Assembly (NCBI GenBank): GCA_035550795.1
Contig: DASZOL010000049.1
Span: forward strand, 1 to 64,000
Reading direction: 5' to 3'
Length of the DNA: 64,000 nt
Origin: DASRDR01 sp035550795
GTDB taxonomy: Bacteria; Methylomirabilota; Methylomirabilia; Rokubacteriales; DASRDR01
Shown here piece after piece: positions 19,793 to 33,338 of this stretch (positions are counted from its first letter, which is position 1; each line of letters begins with the position of its first letter). The notes below the pieces were generated by a model. The model worked only from the letters and a program-made list of their open reading frames with translations. It did not search any database and was not told where the DNA came from. The position numbers were made by a program, and so were the translations under genes.

Positions 19793-20575
19793 TCAGGCGG
19801 GACGCGTCGCCACGCAGACGGTCAGGTACCCGTGCCGCCGGACCGCGGGGACCCGCCGGTAGAGCCAGGCGAACAGGCGGACGGCCGGGGTCGTGGCGAC
19901 GGTGAGCGGAGACCGGCGCGTGTAGAGCAGGAGCTCCAGCATCCGGAGCCAGCCGGGAATGAAAAGGATGCCGGTCCGCGCGGTGACCCGGAAGCCGGCC
20001 GACTCCACCAGGCGCTGGAGGGCTGCCGGCGTGAACGACTTCTCCATCCCGTACCCGTAGAGCCCCGTCGCGTTCATGACGTGGACCATGAGCGGCCGGA
20101 GGAACGGGTCGAGCTTGTTGGGCACGCCCACGATCGCCGTGCCACCGGGCTTGAGGACGCGGAAGATCTCGCTCACCGCCTGGGCGTACTCGTCGAAGTG
20201 CTCGATCGTCCCCATCGAATACACCGCGTCCACGGCGCCGTCGCGAAGCGGGATCGCCCGGACGTCGCCGACCACGAAGCCGGGGCTGTGGGCCCCCAGC
20301 ACCTTGCCGGCCTCCCGCACGACGTCGATCGACACGTCGACACCCATCGGGCGCGCGCCCTGGTCGGCCGCCCAGCGGAGGATTTCGGTGTTCTTCGCCT
20401 CGTCCCAGAGGTCGGTCTTGAAGACGACGAGGTCTCGAAGCTTCGGGAGGTAGGTCTCGAAGAGCCAGCGCTCACAGTCGAAGTAGTAGGCGGTGGACGC
20501 CGCCCCCTTGAGGGACGGGAAGTTTGCGCCGACGTCGTCCCAGAACGAGCGCGGGGACTCGGCGGTCTCAGCCAT
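19793..20575 (-). CDS. SAM-dependent methyltransferase (type 11-like)
   Basis: About 260 residues. The methyltransferase core has a diverged motif I (WAADQGARPMGVDVSIDVV), then GFVVGDVRAIPLRDGAVDAVYSMG and the FRVLKPGG post-core loop of the Methyltransf_11 group. Downstream IVGVPNKLDPFLRP and a hydrophobic C-terminal part suggest association with a lipid-like substrate, but nothing identifies it. ATG at 20575 is chosen; the frame is open to 20632. Same strand as rimO, 91 bases upstream of it. Confidence 0.85.
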   Translation of the reverse strand: MAETAESPRSFWDDVGANFPSLKGAASTAYYFDCERWLFETYLPKLRDLVVFKTDLWDEAKNTEILRWAADQGARPMGVDVSIDVVREAGKVLGAHSPGFVVGDVRAIPLRDGAVDAVYSMGTIEHFDEYAQAVSEIFRVLKPGGTAIVGVPNKLDPFLRPLMVHVMNATGLYGYGMEKSFTPAALQRLVESAGFRVTARTGILFIPGWLRMLELLLYTRRSPLTVATTPAVRLFAWLYRRVPAVRRHGYLTVCVATRPA

Positions 20576-20744
20576 GACGCCATACCATGCCACAGGCGGG
20601 GAAACCCCGTCGAGTCCACGCAAGGCGTCCACGCAAGGCGTCGCAGGCAGCCGGGACTGGGACGACGACCCTGCGCCGCCGTGACCCTCGGGCTCGAGCA
20701 GCGGGCGGGCCGCGGCCTGGCCCGCTCGCCCTCCGGCGCGCGTC

Positions 20745-21860
20745 CTACGGCCGCAGCCCCGTCACGCTGAGGACGGGCACGGGGCGCAGGAAGCCCTTGA
20801 GGGTGATCTCCCCCAGCGGCTCGGCATTCACGAGCTCGTCGAGCGCCGCGAGGACGCGGGGCGCGACGAGGATCTGGCCCGGCCGCGCCTCTCCGCAGAG
20901 CCGCGCCGCCAGGTTCGTGACCGTTCCCAGGGCCGCATAGTCCCAGCGTCCCTCGAAGCCGATCGCGCCGAGCGTCGCGTAGCCGCGCGCGATGCCGAGC
21001 CCCAGGTCGAGCTCGTACCCCTCCTTGCGCCACGCGGCGGCGAGCTCGCCCACGCGGTCGCGCATGGCGACCGCCATGCGCACCGCCCGCGCCGGCGCGT
21101 CGGGCACGGGGATCGGATCGTTGAAGAACACCATGAGCCCGTCGCCGGTGAACCGCTCCAGGGTACCCTCGTGAAGGAGGATGAGCCGGCCCATCTCCCC
21201 GTGGTACTGGCGGAGGACCGCCATGACCTCCTCCGGCTCGGCCGTCTCCGCGAAGGCCGTGAACCCGCGGAGATCGGCGAAGACCACCGTCACCTCCCGC
21301 CGGTGGGTGCGGAGCGGATCCTCGGCGCCGCCCTGGACGATCGCGTCGGCGAGCTGCGGCGAGAAGAAGCGCTTGAGGCGCCCCAGGCGCTCGAGCTGCT
21401 CCACCTGCGCCTGCACCCGGCTCTCGAGGGTGCGGTTCCACTCGCCGAGCGTCGCCGCCTGGTCCTCGACCGTGTCGTGGAGCGCCTTGATGCGGAGCAT
21501 CGACTTCACCCGCGCGACCAGCGCGGCCTGGTCGACGGGCTTCGTCAGGTACTCGTCGGCGCCCGCGTCGAGCCCCGCCACGACGTCCCGCGAGTCGGCC
21601 TTGGCCGTAACGAGGATGACCGGCATGAACGGGAGCGTGGGGTCGGCCTTGAGGCGCCGGCACACCTCGAGCCCGTCGAGCCCCGGCATCATGACGTCGA
21701 GGAGGAGGAGGTCCGGCTGCTGCGCGCGCGCCAGGGCCAGCGCCGACTCGCCGTCGCCCGCGGTCAGGATCTCGTAGCCATGGGCGGCGAGCCGGGTCCG
21801 CAGGATATCGACGTTGAGCGGGTTGTCGTCCGCGACGAGGAGGCGCGGCGGCGTCCTCAC
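20745..21860 (-). CDS. Receiver domain - class III adenylate/guanylate cyclase
   Basis: A 371-residue cytoplasmic signalling protein. Residues 1-120 form a receiver with phospho-acceptor Asp55 (LLLDVMMPG), the DD pair at 11-12 and the KP at the end of the fold. Residues about 120-175 are a coiled-coil signalling helix. The rest is a class III nucleotide cyclase with VTVVFADLRGFT (first metal Asp), FTGDGLMVFF (second metal Asp) and WDYAALGTVTNLAARL (dimer and ribose contacts). Phosphorylation probably controls cyclic nucleotide synthesis. It is the last gene of a kinase-receiver-cyclase run. Confidence 0.93.
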   Translation of the reverse strand: MRTPPRLLVADDNPLNVDILRTRLAAHGYEILTAGDGESALALARAQQPDLLLLDVMMPGLDGLEVCRRLKADPTLPFMPVILVTAKADSRDVVAGLDAGADEYLTKPVDQAALVARVKSMLRIKALHDTVEDQAATLGEWNRTLESRVQAQVEQLERLGRLKRFFSPQLADAIVQGGAEDPLRTHRREVTVVFADLRGFTAFAETAEPEEVMAVLRQYHGEMGRLILLHEGTLERFTGDGLMVFFNDPIPVPDAPARAVRMAVAMRDRVGELAAAWRKEGYELDLGLGIARGYATLGAIGFEGRWDYAALGTVTNLAARLCGEARPGQILVAPRVLAALDELVNAEPLGEITLKGFLRPVPVLSVTGLRP

Positions 21861-21926
21861 GATGCGCTCCTCACGGGACCGCGGCGCCCCCTCGGCTTCG
21901 CCCCGCGCCTCGTGGCGGTACTCCGG

Positions 21927-22292
21927 TCATCGCAGGTGCTCGCGGACCTTCCCCAGCAAGGCGCGCGGGCTGAAGGGCTTCGTCACGTACGCGTCGCAGC
22001 CGGCGGCGATCGCCTTCTGGTCGTCGCCGGAGAGCGCGTAGGAGGTCACGGCGATGATCGGGATCGCGCGGAGGGCGGGGTCTGCCTTGATCCGGCGCGT
22101 CACCTCGTAGCCGTCGATCCCCGGAAGCTGGATGTCCATGAGGATGAGGTCCGGACGCTCGCGGCCGGCCGCGGTCACGCCGTCCTCGCCGGTATGGGCC
22201 TCGAGCATCTCGTAGCCGGCGTGCGCCAGGAGGTCGCGCAGGATCTGACGGTTCTCCTCGTTGTCCTCGATGACCAGGATGCGATTGGCCAT
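21927..22292 (-). CDS. Single-domain response regulator (DivK/CheY-like)
   Basis: A 121-residue stand-alone receiver with Asp10 in the acidic pocket, phospho-acceptor Asp53 (LILMDIQLPG), the conserved T/S (VTSYA) and Lys in YVTKPFSP. Having no output domain, it probably works as a phosphate shuttle or binds a partner. It lies 33 bases after the giant histidine kinase and 66 bases before the receiver-cyclase, so kinase, shuttle and cyclase are likely one operon and one relay. Confidence 0.93.
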   Translation of the reverse strand: MANRILVIEDNEENRQILRDLLAHAGYEMLEAHTGEDGVTAAGRERPDLILMDIQLPGIDGYEVTRRIKADPALRAIPIIAVTSYALSGDDQKAIAAGCDAYVTKPFSPRALLGKVREHLR

Positions 22293-22325
22293 GTCGGGCT
22301 CCTCGCCGCTCCCGGGGCGGCTCGA

Positions 22326-26921
<4,596 letters not shown>

Positions 26922-27093
26922 GAGGAGGGCCCGCGCGCCGGCGTCCGCGACGCGGCCCTCCGTCAGGAGGGCGACCGCGACCGGCCCGCAGGCGAGGGCG
27001 ACACACGCCGCCAGGCGGCCCCAGAGGCCGGATCGTACGAGTCGGGAGGACGCCGTGGCTCGCCTCCGAGCGGGGCCGCCGGCGACCCGCCGT

Positions 27094-27108
27094 CACCGGG
27101 GCCCTCCT
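27094..27108 (-). promoter_or_regulatory. Strong ribosome binding site and GTG, probable true start of the kinase
   Basis: Minus-strand AGGAGG (27108-27103), six bases, then GTG (27096-27094). This is the best ribosome site in the area, yet its frame gives a basic peptide that soon loses sense, while the kinase frame (stop at 27095-27093) encodes a membrane helix just downstream. A single extra base between about 27090 and 27040 would reconcile them. Confidence 0.55.
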
Positions 27109-27304
27109 GCGATCGCTATTCCAGCGGGCCGGAGGCCGCGCTGGACTCCGGCCCCGCGGCTTCGGAAGGGTCAGGATGCCGCGTCATTATAGCCGGGGGG
27201 ACGGCGATCCGGGCCGGTCGGGGCTCCGGCGGCCGCCAGCGGGCCGCTGCACCGCGCGGATGGTCGACGGAGGCGGTCCCGCCCGGGTGCCGCCGGCCGG
27301 GGGG

Positions 27305-27310
27305 TATAAT
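27305..27310 (+). promoter_or_regulatory. Consensus -10 box six bases before a start codon
   Basis: A perfect TATAAT lies six bases upstream of the ATG at 27317, with no recognisable -35 and no ribosome site between. If used, transcription would begin at or next to the A of ATG, giving a leaderless mRNA for the two-gene unit at 27317-28026. Confidence 0.55.
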
Positions 27311-27316
27311 CCCGCC

Positions 27317-27577
27317 ATGTCGAGCGGTGACGCCCCGAGGACACCGTCCCCGGCGGCGTCCCGCCGCACCTGGCCCGTGCGGCTCGTCGCCCTCGGCAAA
27401 GAGCCCCGGGATCACCTGGAGCGGTTCACCACCCCCGAAGAGCGGCTGGCGATGGTCTGGACGCTGACGGTCGAGGCGTGGGCGCTCTCCGCTCGACCGA
27501 TGCCCGCGTACCCGCGTACCGCCGCTCCGGTCCGACTCCGCCGGCTGGATCGTCAGCGGCCCGAGACGCTCCCGTGA
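27317..27577 (+). CDS. Small protein, first gene of a toxin-antitoxin-like pair
   Basis: An 86-residue protein of unknown fold. The recognisable part is ERFTTPEERLAMVWTLTVEAW followed by ALSARPMPAYPR. From memory, short proteins with this (L/M)VW-x-LT-x-(E/D)AWAL signature commonly precede nucleotidyltransferase-like genes in related genomes. The N-terminal 30 residues are low-complexity and basic. Its TGA overlaps the next gene's GTG as GTGA, so translation is coupled. The small upstream partner would be the antitoxin in the usual layout, but this is inference. Confidence 0.72.
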   Translation: MSSGDAPRTPSPAASRRTWPVRLVALGKEPRDHLERFTTPEERLAMVWTLTVEAWALSARPMPAYPRTAAPVRLRRLDRQRPETLP

Positions 27578-28026
27578 ACGAGGACTTCCAGGACATGCTC
27601 GCAGCCCTCCTGGCAAGCGGCGCGCGCTTCCTGGTCGTCGGAGCCCACGCGCTCGCGGTCCACGGCGTGCCTCGGGCGACGGGGGACCTCGACGTCTGGG
27701 TCCTCGCCGACCCGGTCAACGCCAAGCGGGTCTGGGCGGCACTGGAACGGTTCGGCGCGCCGGTCGACGCGCTGGGCGCCACACCCGGCGATCTGGCGCG
27801 GCCCGGCGTCGTGCTTCAGATCGGGTTGCCGCCCCGGCGCATCGATATTCTCACGGATCTGACCGGGGTCGACTTCGAGAGCGCGTGGCGTACGCGCGTG
27901 GTGCATCGGATCGGATCACTGGAGGTTCCGTTCGTCGACCGGGAGACGTTCATCCGGAACAAGCGGGCCACCGGGCGGCTCCGCGACCTGGCAGACGTGG
28001 AGCGGTTGGAGGAGGAAGGGGGTTGA
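27574..28026 (+). CDS. Nucleotidyltransferase-fold protein (AbiEii/MNT-like), second gene of the pair
   Basis: A 150-residue protein with a minimal polymerase-beta-type nucleotidyltransferase fold: FLVVGAHALAVHGVPRATGDLDVWV supplies the G-(A/S) helix and D-x-D metal pair near residues 20-45, and PPRRIDILT gives the third acidic residue. The C-terminal VDRETFIRNKRATGRLRDLADVERL helix is typical of AbiEii/DUF6036-like enzymes. GTG at 27574 is chosen for the 4-base overlap with the upstream gene. Such proteins act as toxins or antitoxins by nucleotidylating targets; which applies here is unknown. Confidence 0.8.
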   Translation: MNEDFQDMLAALLASGARFLVVGAHALAVHGVPRATGDLDVWVLADPVNAKRVWAALERFGAPVDALGATPGDLARPGVVLQIGLPPRRIDILTDLTGVDFESAWRTRVVHRIGSLEVPFVDRETFIRNKRATGRLRDLADVERLEEEGG

Positions 28027-28123
28027 GACGCGGGCGATCGTCGGTGTCGGGGGCGCTGCGCGATCCACACCCGAGCCGGCCCCGTGTGTTCGAGGCCCCG
28101 GCTGACCCGGTCGGAAAGCGCGC

Positions 28124-28152
28124 TTGACACGGGAACCGCGGCCCACTAACGT
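28124..28152 (+). promoter_or_regulatory. trp operon promoter
   Basis: TTGACA (28124-28129), a 17-base spacer and TAACGT (28147-28152; TA-x-x-x-T). Expected transcription start is about 28159-28160, three or four bases before the leader-peptide ATG, so the trp mRNA would be nearly leaderless. Confidence 0.75.
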
Positions 28153-28162
28153 TCTCCGCACG

Positions 28163-28264
28163 ATGCCGCACGGTGACCGGGACGTTCGCCGACGGGTCGG
28201 GCAGCGCTGGTGGGCGTGGCGCTGGTGGCGCCCTTGCGCCCAGGAGGGACCCGGACCCCCGTAG
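28163..28264 (+). CDS. trpL: trp leader peptide
   Basis: A 33-residue open frame between promoter and attenuator with the run RWWAWRWWRP: five Trp codons (28208, 28211, 28217, 28223, 28226) in seven positions. In a random frame this would be exceptional; in front of trpE it is the classic tryptophan-sensing leader. A ribosome starved of charged tRNA-Trp stalls here and leaves the segment after the TAG (28262-28264) free to form the antiterminator. There is no Shine-Dalgarno sequence, consistent with a near-leaderless start. Confidence 0.88.
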   Translation: MPHGDRDVRRRVGQRWWAWRWWRPCAQEGPGPP

Positions 28265-28310
28265 CGATCACCGGTCGTAGCGAGAGCAGGACGAGTCAGA
28301 GCCGAGGTGA
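28211..28310 (+). promoter_or_regulatory. trp pause hairpin and antiterminator segments
   Basis: Pause structure over the Trp codons: TGGGCG (28211-28216) pairs CGCCCA (28237-28242), with inner GGCGC (28218-28222) pairing GCGCC (28228-28232). Antiterminator: TCACCGG (28268-28274), just after the leader stop codon, can pair CC-GA-GGTGA (28302-28310), which destroys the 5' arm of the terminator. A ribosome finishing the leader would cover 28268-28274 and allow termination. Confidence 0.62.
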
Positions 28311-28342
28311 GCGGGACGGTCCCCGCGAGCCCCGGCTCTTTT
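28298..28342 (+). terminator. trp attenuator (intrinsic terminator)
   Basis: AGAGCCG (28298-28304) pairs perfectly with CGGCTCT (28333-28339). An inner stem GCGGG (28311-28315)/CCCGC (28322-28326) extends the hairpin, and a short T-run (28339-28342, then GATTT) follows. It lies 34 bases after the leader stop and 81 bases before trpE. Confidence 0.82.
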
Positions 28343-28423
28343 GATTTGTGACGAAGGCAGGCCACCGCCTCGCGAGGGCCCTGGGCCCGAGGCGCGCCGG
28401 CCGGACTGAGGAAGGGAGCCCCG

Positions 28424-29925
28424 ATGTCGACCCGTGCCCATGCGCCGCTGGTCTCCGTTCCCGGCGCCCGCGCCATGCCGGCGGGCGCCCCCAACGTGGT
28501 GCCCGTCGCGCGCGAGCTGCTCGCCGACCTCGAGACGCCGATCTCCGCATACCTGCGCCTCCGCGACATGCCGTCGAGCTTCCTGCTCGAGAGCGTGGAG
28601 GGCCCCGAGCAGGTGGCGCGCTTCTCGGTCCTGGGCGGCGATCCCCGCCTGGTCCTGGAGTGCGACGGCGCGGAGGTCCGGGTGCTCCGGCCCGACGGCA
28701 CCGTGGTCGAGCGCGGGCGCCCCCTCGAGACGCTGGCGCACCATCTGGGGCGCTACCGGGCCGCGCGGGACCCGGAGCTGCCTCCCTTCACCGGCGGCTT
28801 CCTCGGCTACCTCGGGTACGATGCGGTGCGCCTCTGGGAGCGGCTCCCCGCGCGCCCGCCTGACGACCTTGGTCTCCCCGTCTTCCGCCTGGCCCTCATG
28901 GACACCGTCGTCGCCTTCGACCACCGTCGGCACACGATGCGCATCGTGGCGAACGCGTTCCTCGACGAGGACGGCGGGGCCGAGGCCGCCCACACGCGCG
29001 CGCGCGAGCGGATCGACCGGGTCCTCGATCGCCTGCGGAGTCCGCGCCCGCCCGAGCCGCCGGCGGTGCCGACGGCGCTGGAGCCCCGGTCGAACTGGGC
29101 GCCGGACGCCTACTGCGCGGCCGTGGAGCGCGCGCAGGAGCACATCGCCGCGGGCGACATCTACCAGGTGATCCTGTCCCAGCGCTTCGCGACGCCGGTG
29201 CCCGGGCTCGACGCCCTCGCCCTCTACCGCGCGCTCCGCGTGGTGAACCCCTCGCCGTACATGTTCCTCCTCGACGCGGGGGCCGGGGCCACCCTGGTGG
29301 GCTCCTCCCCCGAGCGGCTGGTCCGCCTCGAGGACGGCCGGATCGAGATGCGACCGCTGGCGGGCACGCGCCCGCGGGGCCGTAACCGGGACGAGGACGA
29401 AGCGCACGCGCGCGCGCTCCTCGCCGATCCGAAGGAGCGCGCCGAGCACGTGATGCTCGTGGACCTCACCCGGAACGACGTGGGCCGTGTCGCGCGCTAC
29501 GGCTCGGTGCGCGTGAGCGAGCTGCTGACGATCGAGCGGTACTCCCACGTGATGCACCTCGTCTCCCACGTGGAGGGCTCCCTCGCCCCTGGCCGGTCGC
29601 CGTGGGAGGTCCTGCAGGCGGTGTTCCCGCACGGCACCGTGAGCGGGGCGCCGAAGGTCCGGGCCATGGAGATCATCGACGCGCTCGAGCCGGTCGCCCG
29701 CGGGCCCTACGCCGGCTGCGTCGGCTACTTCGGCTTCGACGGATCGCTCAACACGGCCATCACGATCCGCACCGTGCTCGTGCGGAACGGCACGGCCTAC
29801 GTCCAAGCTGGCGCGGGCGTGGTCTACGACTCGGTGCCCGAGCGCGAGCAGGAGGAGTGCGTCGCCAAGGCCCGGGCCCTCATGGCGGCGATCGAGCGGG
29901 CCGGACGGACCGGCGGGAGGGCCTG

Positions 29926-29926
<1 letters not shown>
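28424..29926 (+). CDS. trpE: Anthranilate synthase component I
   Basis: A 500-residue chorismate-utilising enzyme making anthranilate with TrpG. The N-terminal lobe has the FLLESVEG segment, which in TrpE proteins forms the tryptophan feedback site. The catalytic C-terminal half has GDIYQVILSQRF, SPERLVRLEDG, EMRPLAGTRPRG, HVMLVDLTRNDVGRV, FPHGTVSGAPKVRAMEII and GAGVVYDSVPE. ATG at 28424 follows a GGAAGGGAG ribosome site. Its stop overlaps trpG as TGATG. Expression is governed by the upstream leader and attenuator. Confidence 0.97.
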
Positions 29927-30548
<622 letters not shown>

Positions 30549-30549
<1 letters not shown>

Positions 30550-31589
30550 TGCTCTCGGGGAGTCGATCCGGCCGTCGCCCGCCGGGCCGGCCGCCGCGCG
30601 TCTTCAGCGGCATCCAGCCGTCCGGGGACATGCACCTCGGGAACTACCTGGGCGCGGTCAAGCGCTGGGTCGACGCGCAGGGGGACAAGGAGAACTACTT
30701 CTGCCTCGTCGATCTCCACTCGCTCACGGTTCCCCCGGACGCGGAGAGTCTCCGCCGGCAGACCCGCTCGCTCGCCGCCCTCCTGCTGGCCGCCGGCCTC
30801 GATCCCGCCCGGTGCACGCTGTTCGTGCAGAGCCACGTCAGCGCGCACGCCGAGGCCTGCTGGCTCCTCAACTGCGTCACACCGCTCGGCTGGCTCCAGC
30901 GCATGACGCAGTACAAGGACCGGGCCGCCAGACAGGAGTCCGTCGGCACCGGTCTGCTCGACTACCCGGTCCTGATGGCGGCCGACATCCTGCTCTACGA
31001 CGCCGACGAGGTCCCGGTGGGCGAGGACCAGCAACAGCACGTCGAGCTGGCGCGCGACATCGCCGACCGGTTCAACCGGCTGTACGGCGACTTCTTCGTC
31101 CTGCCCGCCGCCGTCATCTCCGAGACCGGCGCGCGCGTGATGGGCCTGGACGACCCGACGGCCAAGATGTCCAAGAGCCGCGCCCACGTCCAGGGCCACG
31201 CGGTCCGGATGCTCGACGAGCCGGACACGATCCGGCGGGCCGTCGCGCGGGCCGTCACCGACTCGGGCAACGAGATCCGCTTCTCGGACGATCCGGCCCG
31301 CGCCGGCGTGACCAACCTCCTCGGCATCTACCAGGCCATCACGCGGAAGACCGCGCAGGCGGTGGAGACCGACTTCGCCTCCGCCCGGGGGTACGGCGAC
31401 CTCAAGCGGACGGTGGCCGAGCTCATCGTCGCCGAGCTGACGCCGATCCGGGAGCGTCACGCGGCGCTCGTGCGGGACCCCGGCGAGCTCGACCGGCTCC
31501 TCGCGCGCGGCGCGGAACGCGCCCGCGCGGTCGCCGGCCCCAAGCTGGCCGAGGCGAAGCACCGGATGGGGCTGCTGCTCCCGGCCTAA
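30549..31589 (+). CDS. trpS: Tryptophan--tRNA ligase
   Basis: A 346-residue class I synthetase. The HIGH-type motif reads PSGDMHLGNYLGA, the second signature is AKMSKSRA, and GEDQQQHVELARDIADRFN is typical of bacterial TrpS. ATG at 30549 shares one base with the trpG stop (TGATG), so trpE-trpG-trpS is one coupled operon under the Trp attenuator. In most bacteria trpD or other biosynthetic genes follow trpG; here the synthetase does. TrpS charging level is exactly what the leader peptide senses, so the operon has a built-in feedback loop. Confidence 0.97.
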
Positions 31590-31596
31590 CGCCGGG
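31580..31596. terminator. GC hairpin at the convergent trpS/yajQ ends
   Basis: CCCGGC (31580-31585) pairs GCCGGG (31591-31596) around a five-base loop containing the trpS stop. No T-run follows, so intrinsic termination is doubtful. Confidence 0.25.
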
Positions 31597-31617
31597 CGGG
31601 GGCGCGGGGTCGGCCGG

Positions 31618-32118
31618 CTACTCCGAGCGGTAGTTCGTGAACTGCATCTCGATGCCCAGGTCCTGCTCCCTGAGCGTCTTGATCACAGCCTGGAGGTCGT
31701 CCCGGTTCTTGCCGAAGACCCGGACGTGGTCCTCCTGGATCTGGGCCTGGACCTTGAGCTTCATGTCCTTGATCAGGCGAACGATCTCCTTGGCCTTGTC
31801 CATGGGGATCCCCTGCTGGACGTCGATCCGCTGGCGCACCGTGCCGCCCGCGGCGGGCTCGACCTTGCCGTAGCTCAGCGCCTTCAGCGGCACGCTCCGG
31901 CGGTGCAGCTTCGACTGCAGCACGTCGAGGACCTGCTTCAGGACGTAGTCGTTGTCCGTGTGGACGGTGATCGCGTCCTTCTCCAGGCCGAGCTCGGTCT
32001 TCGTCTGCTTGAGGTCGTAGCGCGTCTGGACCTCGCGGGTCGCCTGGTGGACCGCGTCGGCGACCGCCTGGGGATCGACCTTGCACGCGACGTCGAAGGA
32101 GTTGTCACCCTTGGCCAT
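31618..32118 (-). CDS. YajQ-family nucleotide-binding protein
   Basis: A 166-residue protein of the YajQ (UPF0234) family, a small cytoplasmic two-lobed protein. The family binds nucleotides or RNA, and some members bind cyclic-di-GMP. Conserved stretches include the N-terminal NSFDVACKVD, RYDLKQTKTELGLEKD, QGIPMDKAKEIVRLIKD and the C-terminal KTLREQDLGIEMQFTNYR. ATG at 32118 follows GGAG. It sits 14 bases downstream of lolA on the same strand; no functional link is evident. Confidence 0.95.
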   Translation of the reverse strand: MAKGDNSFDVACKVDPQAVADAVHQATREVQTRYDLKQTKTELGLEKDAITVHTDNDYVLKQVLDVLQSKLHRRSVPLKALSYGKVEPAAGGTVRQRIDVQQGIPMDKAKEIVRLIKDMKLKVQAQIQEDHVRVFGKNRDDLQAVIKTLREQDLGIEMQFTNYRSE

Positions 32119-32132
32119 GGCAGTCTCCGGTT

Positions 32133-32807
32133 TCAGTGCTGGACGACGGCCACCCCCGGCGGGGGCACGAAGACGAACAGCGAGTCGGACAGCCCCGAGT
32201 TCACCGTCGTCTCCCCGAAGCGCACCGACACGGTATTCCCGAGCTCGTCGTGGACGACCGCCTGCCGGACGAGCCAGCTCTTGGGGTCGACCGAGATGAT
32301 CAGGCGGGCGAGGAGCGGCTGGGGTCGCTTCGGCGTCAGGTCCAGGACGACCAGGCCCTCGGCGTCGGTCGGCCGGGCCGGATTGAGGAAGCGCACCTCG
32401 AAGTGCTCCCGCACCTGGCCGAGCCCCTGGAGGAAGCTCCCGGCGGGGCCGGCGAGGGCCGCCGGGGCGGCGCTCACGTTCACCTGCTTGAGCTCGGGCG
32501 TGTAGATCCACAGCCGCGTGCCGTCGGACACGATCTGCTGGGGGGTGGGGGTCTGGTACTCCCAGCGGAGGCGCCCGGGCTTCCTGAGGTAGAGCGTCCC
32601 GCGGGCGTCGATCGTCTGGTTCAGCGCCTTGTTGTGCGACGCTTGCCGGAACGGCGCCTTGAGGTCCGTCACGCGCCGCTGGGCCTGCTCGAGGGCGTTC
32701 ACAGCCTCCTCGAGGGAGGGCGCGGCCGCCGCGGGGAGCCGGAGCGCACAGGCCAACACGCCCGTGAGGGCAACTACGAGGCAGAACGCGCGAGACCGGA
32801 CACGCAT
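32133..32807 (-). CDS. lolA: Outer-membrane lipoprotein carrier protein LolA
   Basis: A 224-residue periplasmic chaperone that ferries lipoproteins from the inner membrane to the outer membrane. It has a signal peptide (basic start, hydrophobic core, cleavage near AAAA-PS at about residue 29), then the LolA half-barrel with ARGTLYLRKPGRLRWEY near residue 68, DGTRLWIYTPELKQV and a late DSLFVFVPPPGV. Presence of LolA supports a Gram-negative envelope. Confidence 0.9.
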   Translation of the reverse strand: MRVRSRAFCLVVALTGVLACALRLPAAAAPSLEEAVNALEQAQRRVTDLKAPFRQASHNKALNQTIDARGTLYLRKPGRLRWEYQTPTPQQIVSDGTRLWIYTPELKQVNVSAAPAALAGPAGSFLQGLGQVREHFEVRFLNPARPTDAEGLVVLDLTPKRPQPLLARLIISVDPKSWLVRQAVVHDELGNTVSVRFGETTVNSGLSDSLFVFVPPPGVAVVQH

Positions 32808-32847
32808 CGCGGCAGCAGAATGACGCCGGCCGGGGCCGGTGTCCGGA

Positions 32848-33180
32848 CTAGAGCCCGAGCTCCTCGAGGGCCTCGACGATGACGGCCTTCGACGCGAGGT
32901 GGACGTCGTTCAGGTGGATCAGGTAGCCGGACAGCCCGTCCGGCAGCTGGAAGGGAATCTCGCACTTCCGGCACCATTCCTGACGCTCCGGGATCTCGAT
33001 GCGATAGGTCCGGATCACCCACCGCAGGAGATGGCTCTCCCGGCGGATCCCCACTCGCTGGGTCGGCACGCCGAACGCTTCCTCGAACATCTGCGCCACC
33101 GCGCACGCACGGTCTCCGTCCGTCAGGGTGCCGAACGCCTGCGGGCGCGTGCTCTGTCGCAAGAACTCACTGAGCTTCAT
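32848..33180 (-). CDS. Conserved small hypothetical protein
   Basis: A 110-residue protein with no signal peptide. Visible features are an N-terminal MKLSEFLRQST, a helical ACAVAQMFEEAFG segment, a CRKC pair near residue 72 that could bind metal or be redox-active, and YLIHLNDVHLASKAVIVEALEEL at the C-terminus. The HLND-x-H plus terminal helix pattern recurs in small uncharacterised bacterial and phage proteins. Located between lolA and ftsK, same strand. Function unknown. Confidence 0.75.
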   Translation of the reverse strand: MKLSEFLRQSTRPQAFGTLTDGDRACAVAQMFEEAFGVPTQRVGIRRESHLLRWVIRTYRIEIPERQEWCRKCEIPFQLPDGLSGYLIHLNDVHLASKAVIVEALEELGL

Positions 33181-33338
33181 CGCGCTCCATACGATGCCCG
33201 ACCGGCCCCGGCACTGTCAACCACCAGGGAGGCCCGCGGCGTGCGTCAATCTGGCATCGGCCGGGACTCGCCCACACCCCCACCGGTCGTGCCCGGAGAA
33301 AGGCCAGGCCCCGTCGCATGGGTTCAGGAGATCCGGCT

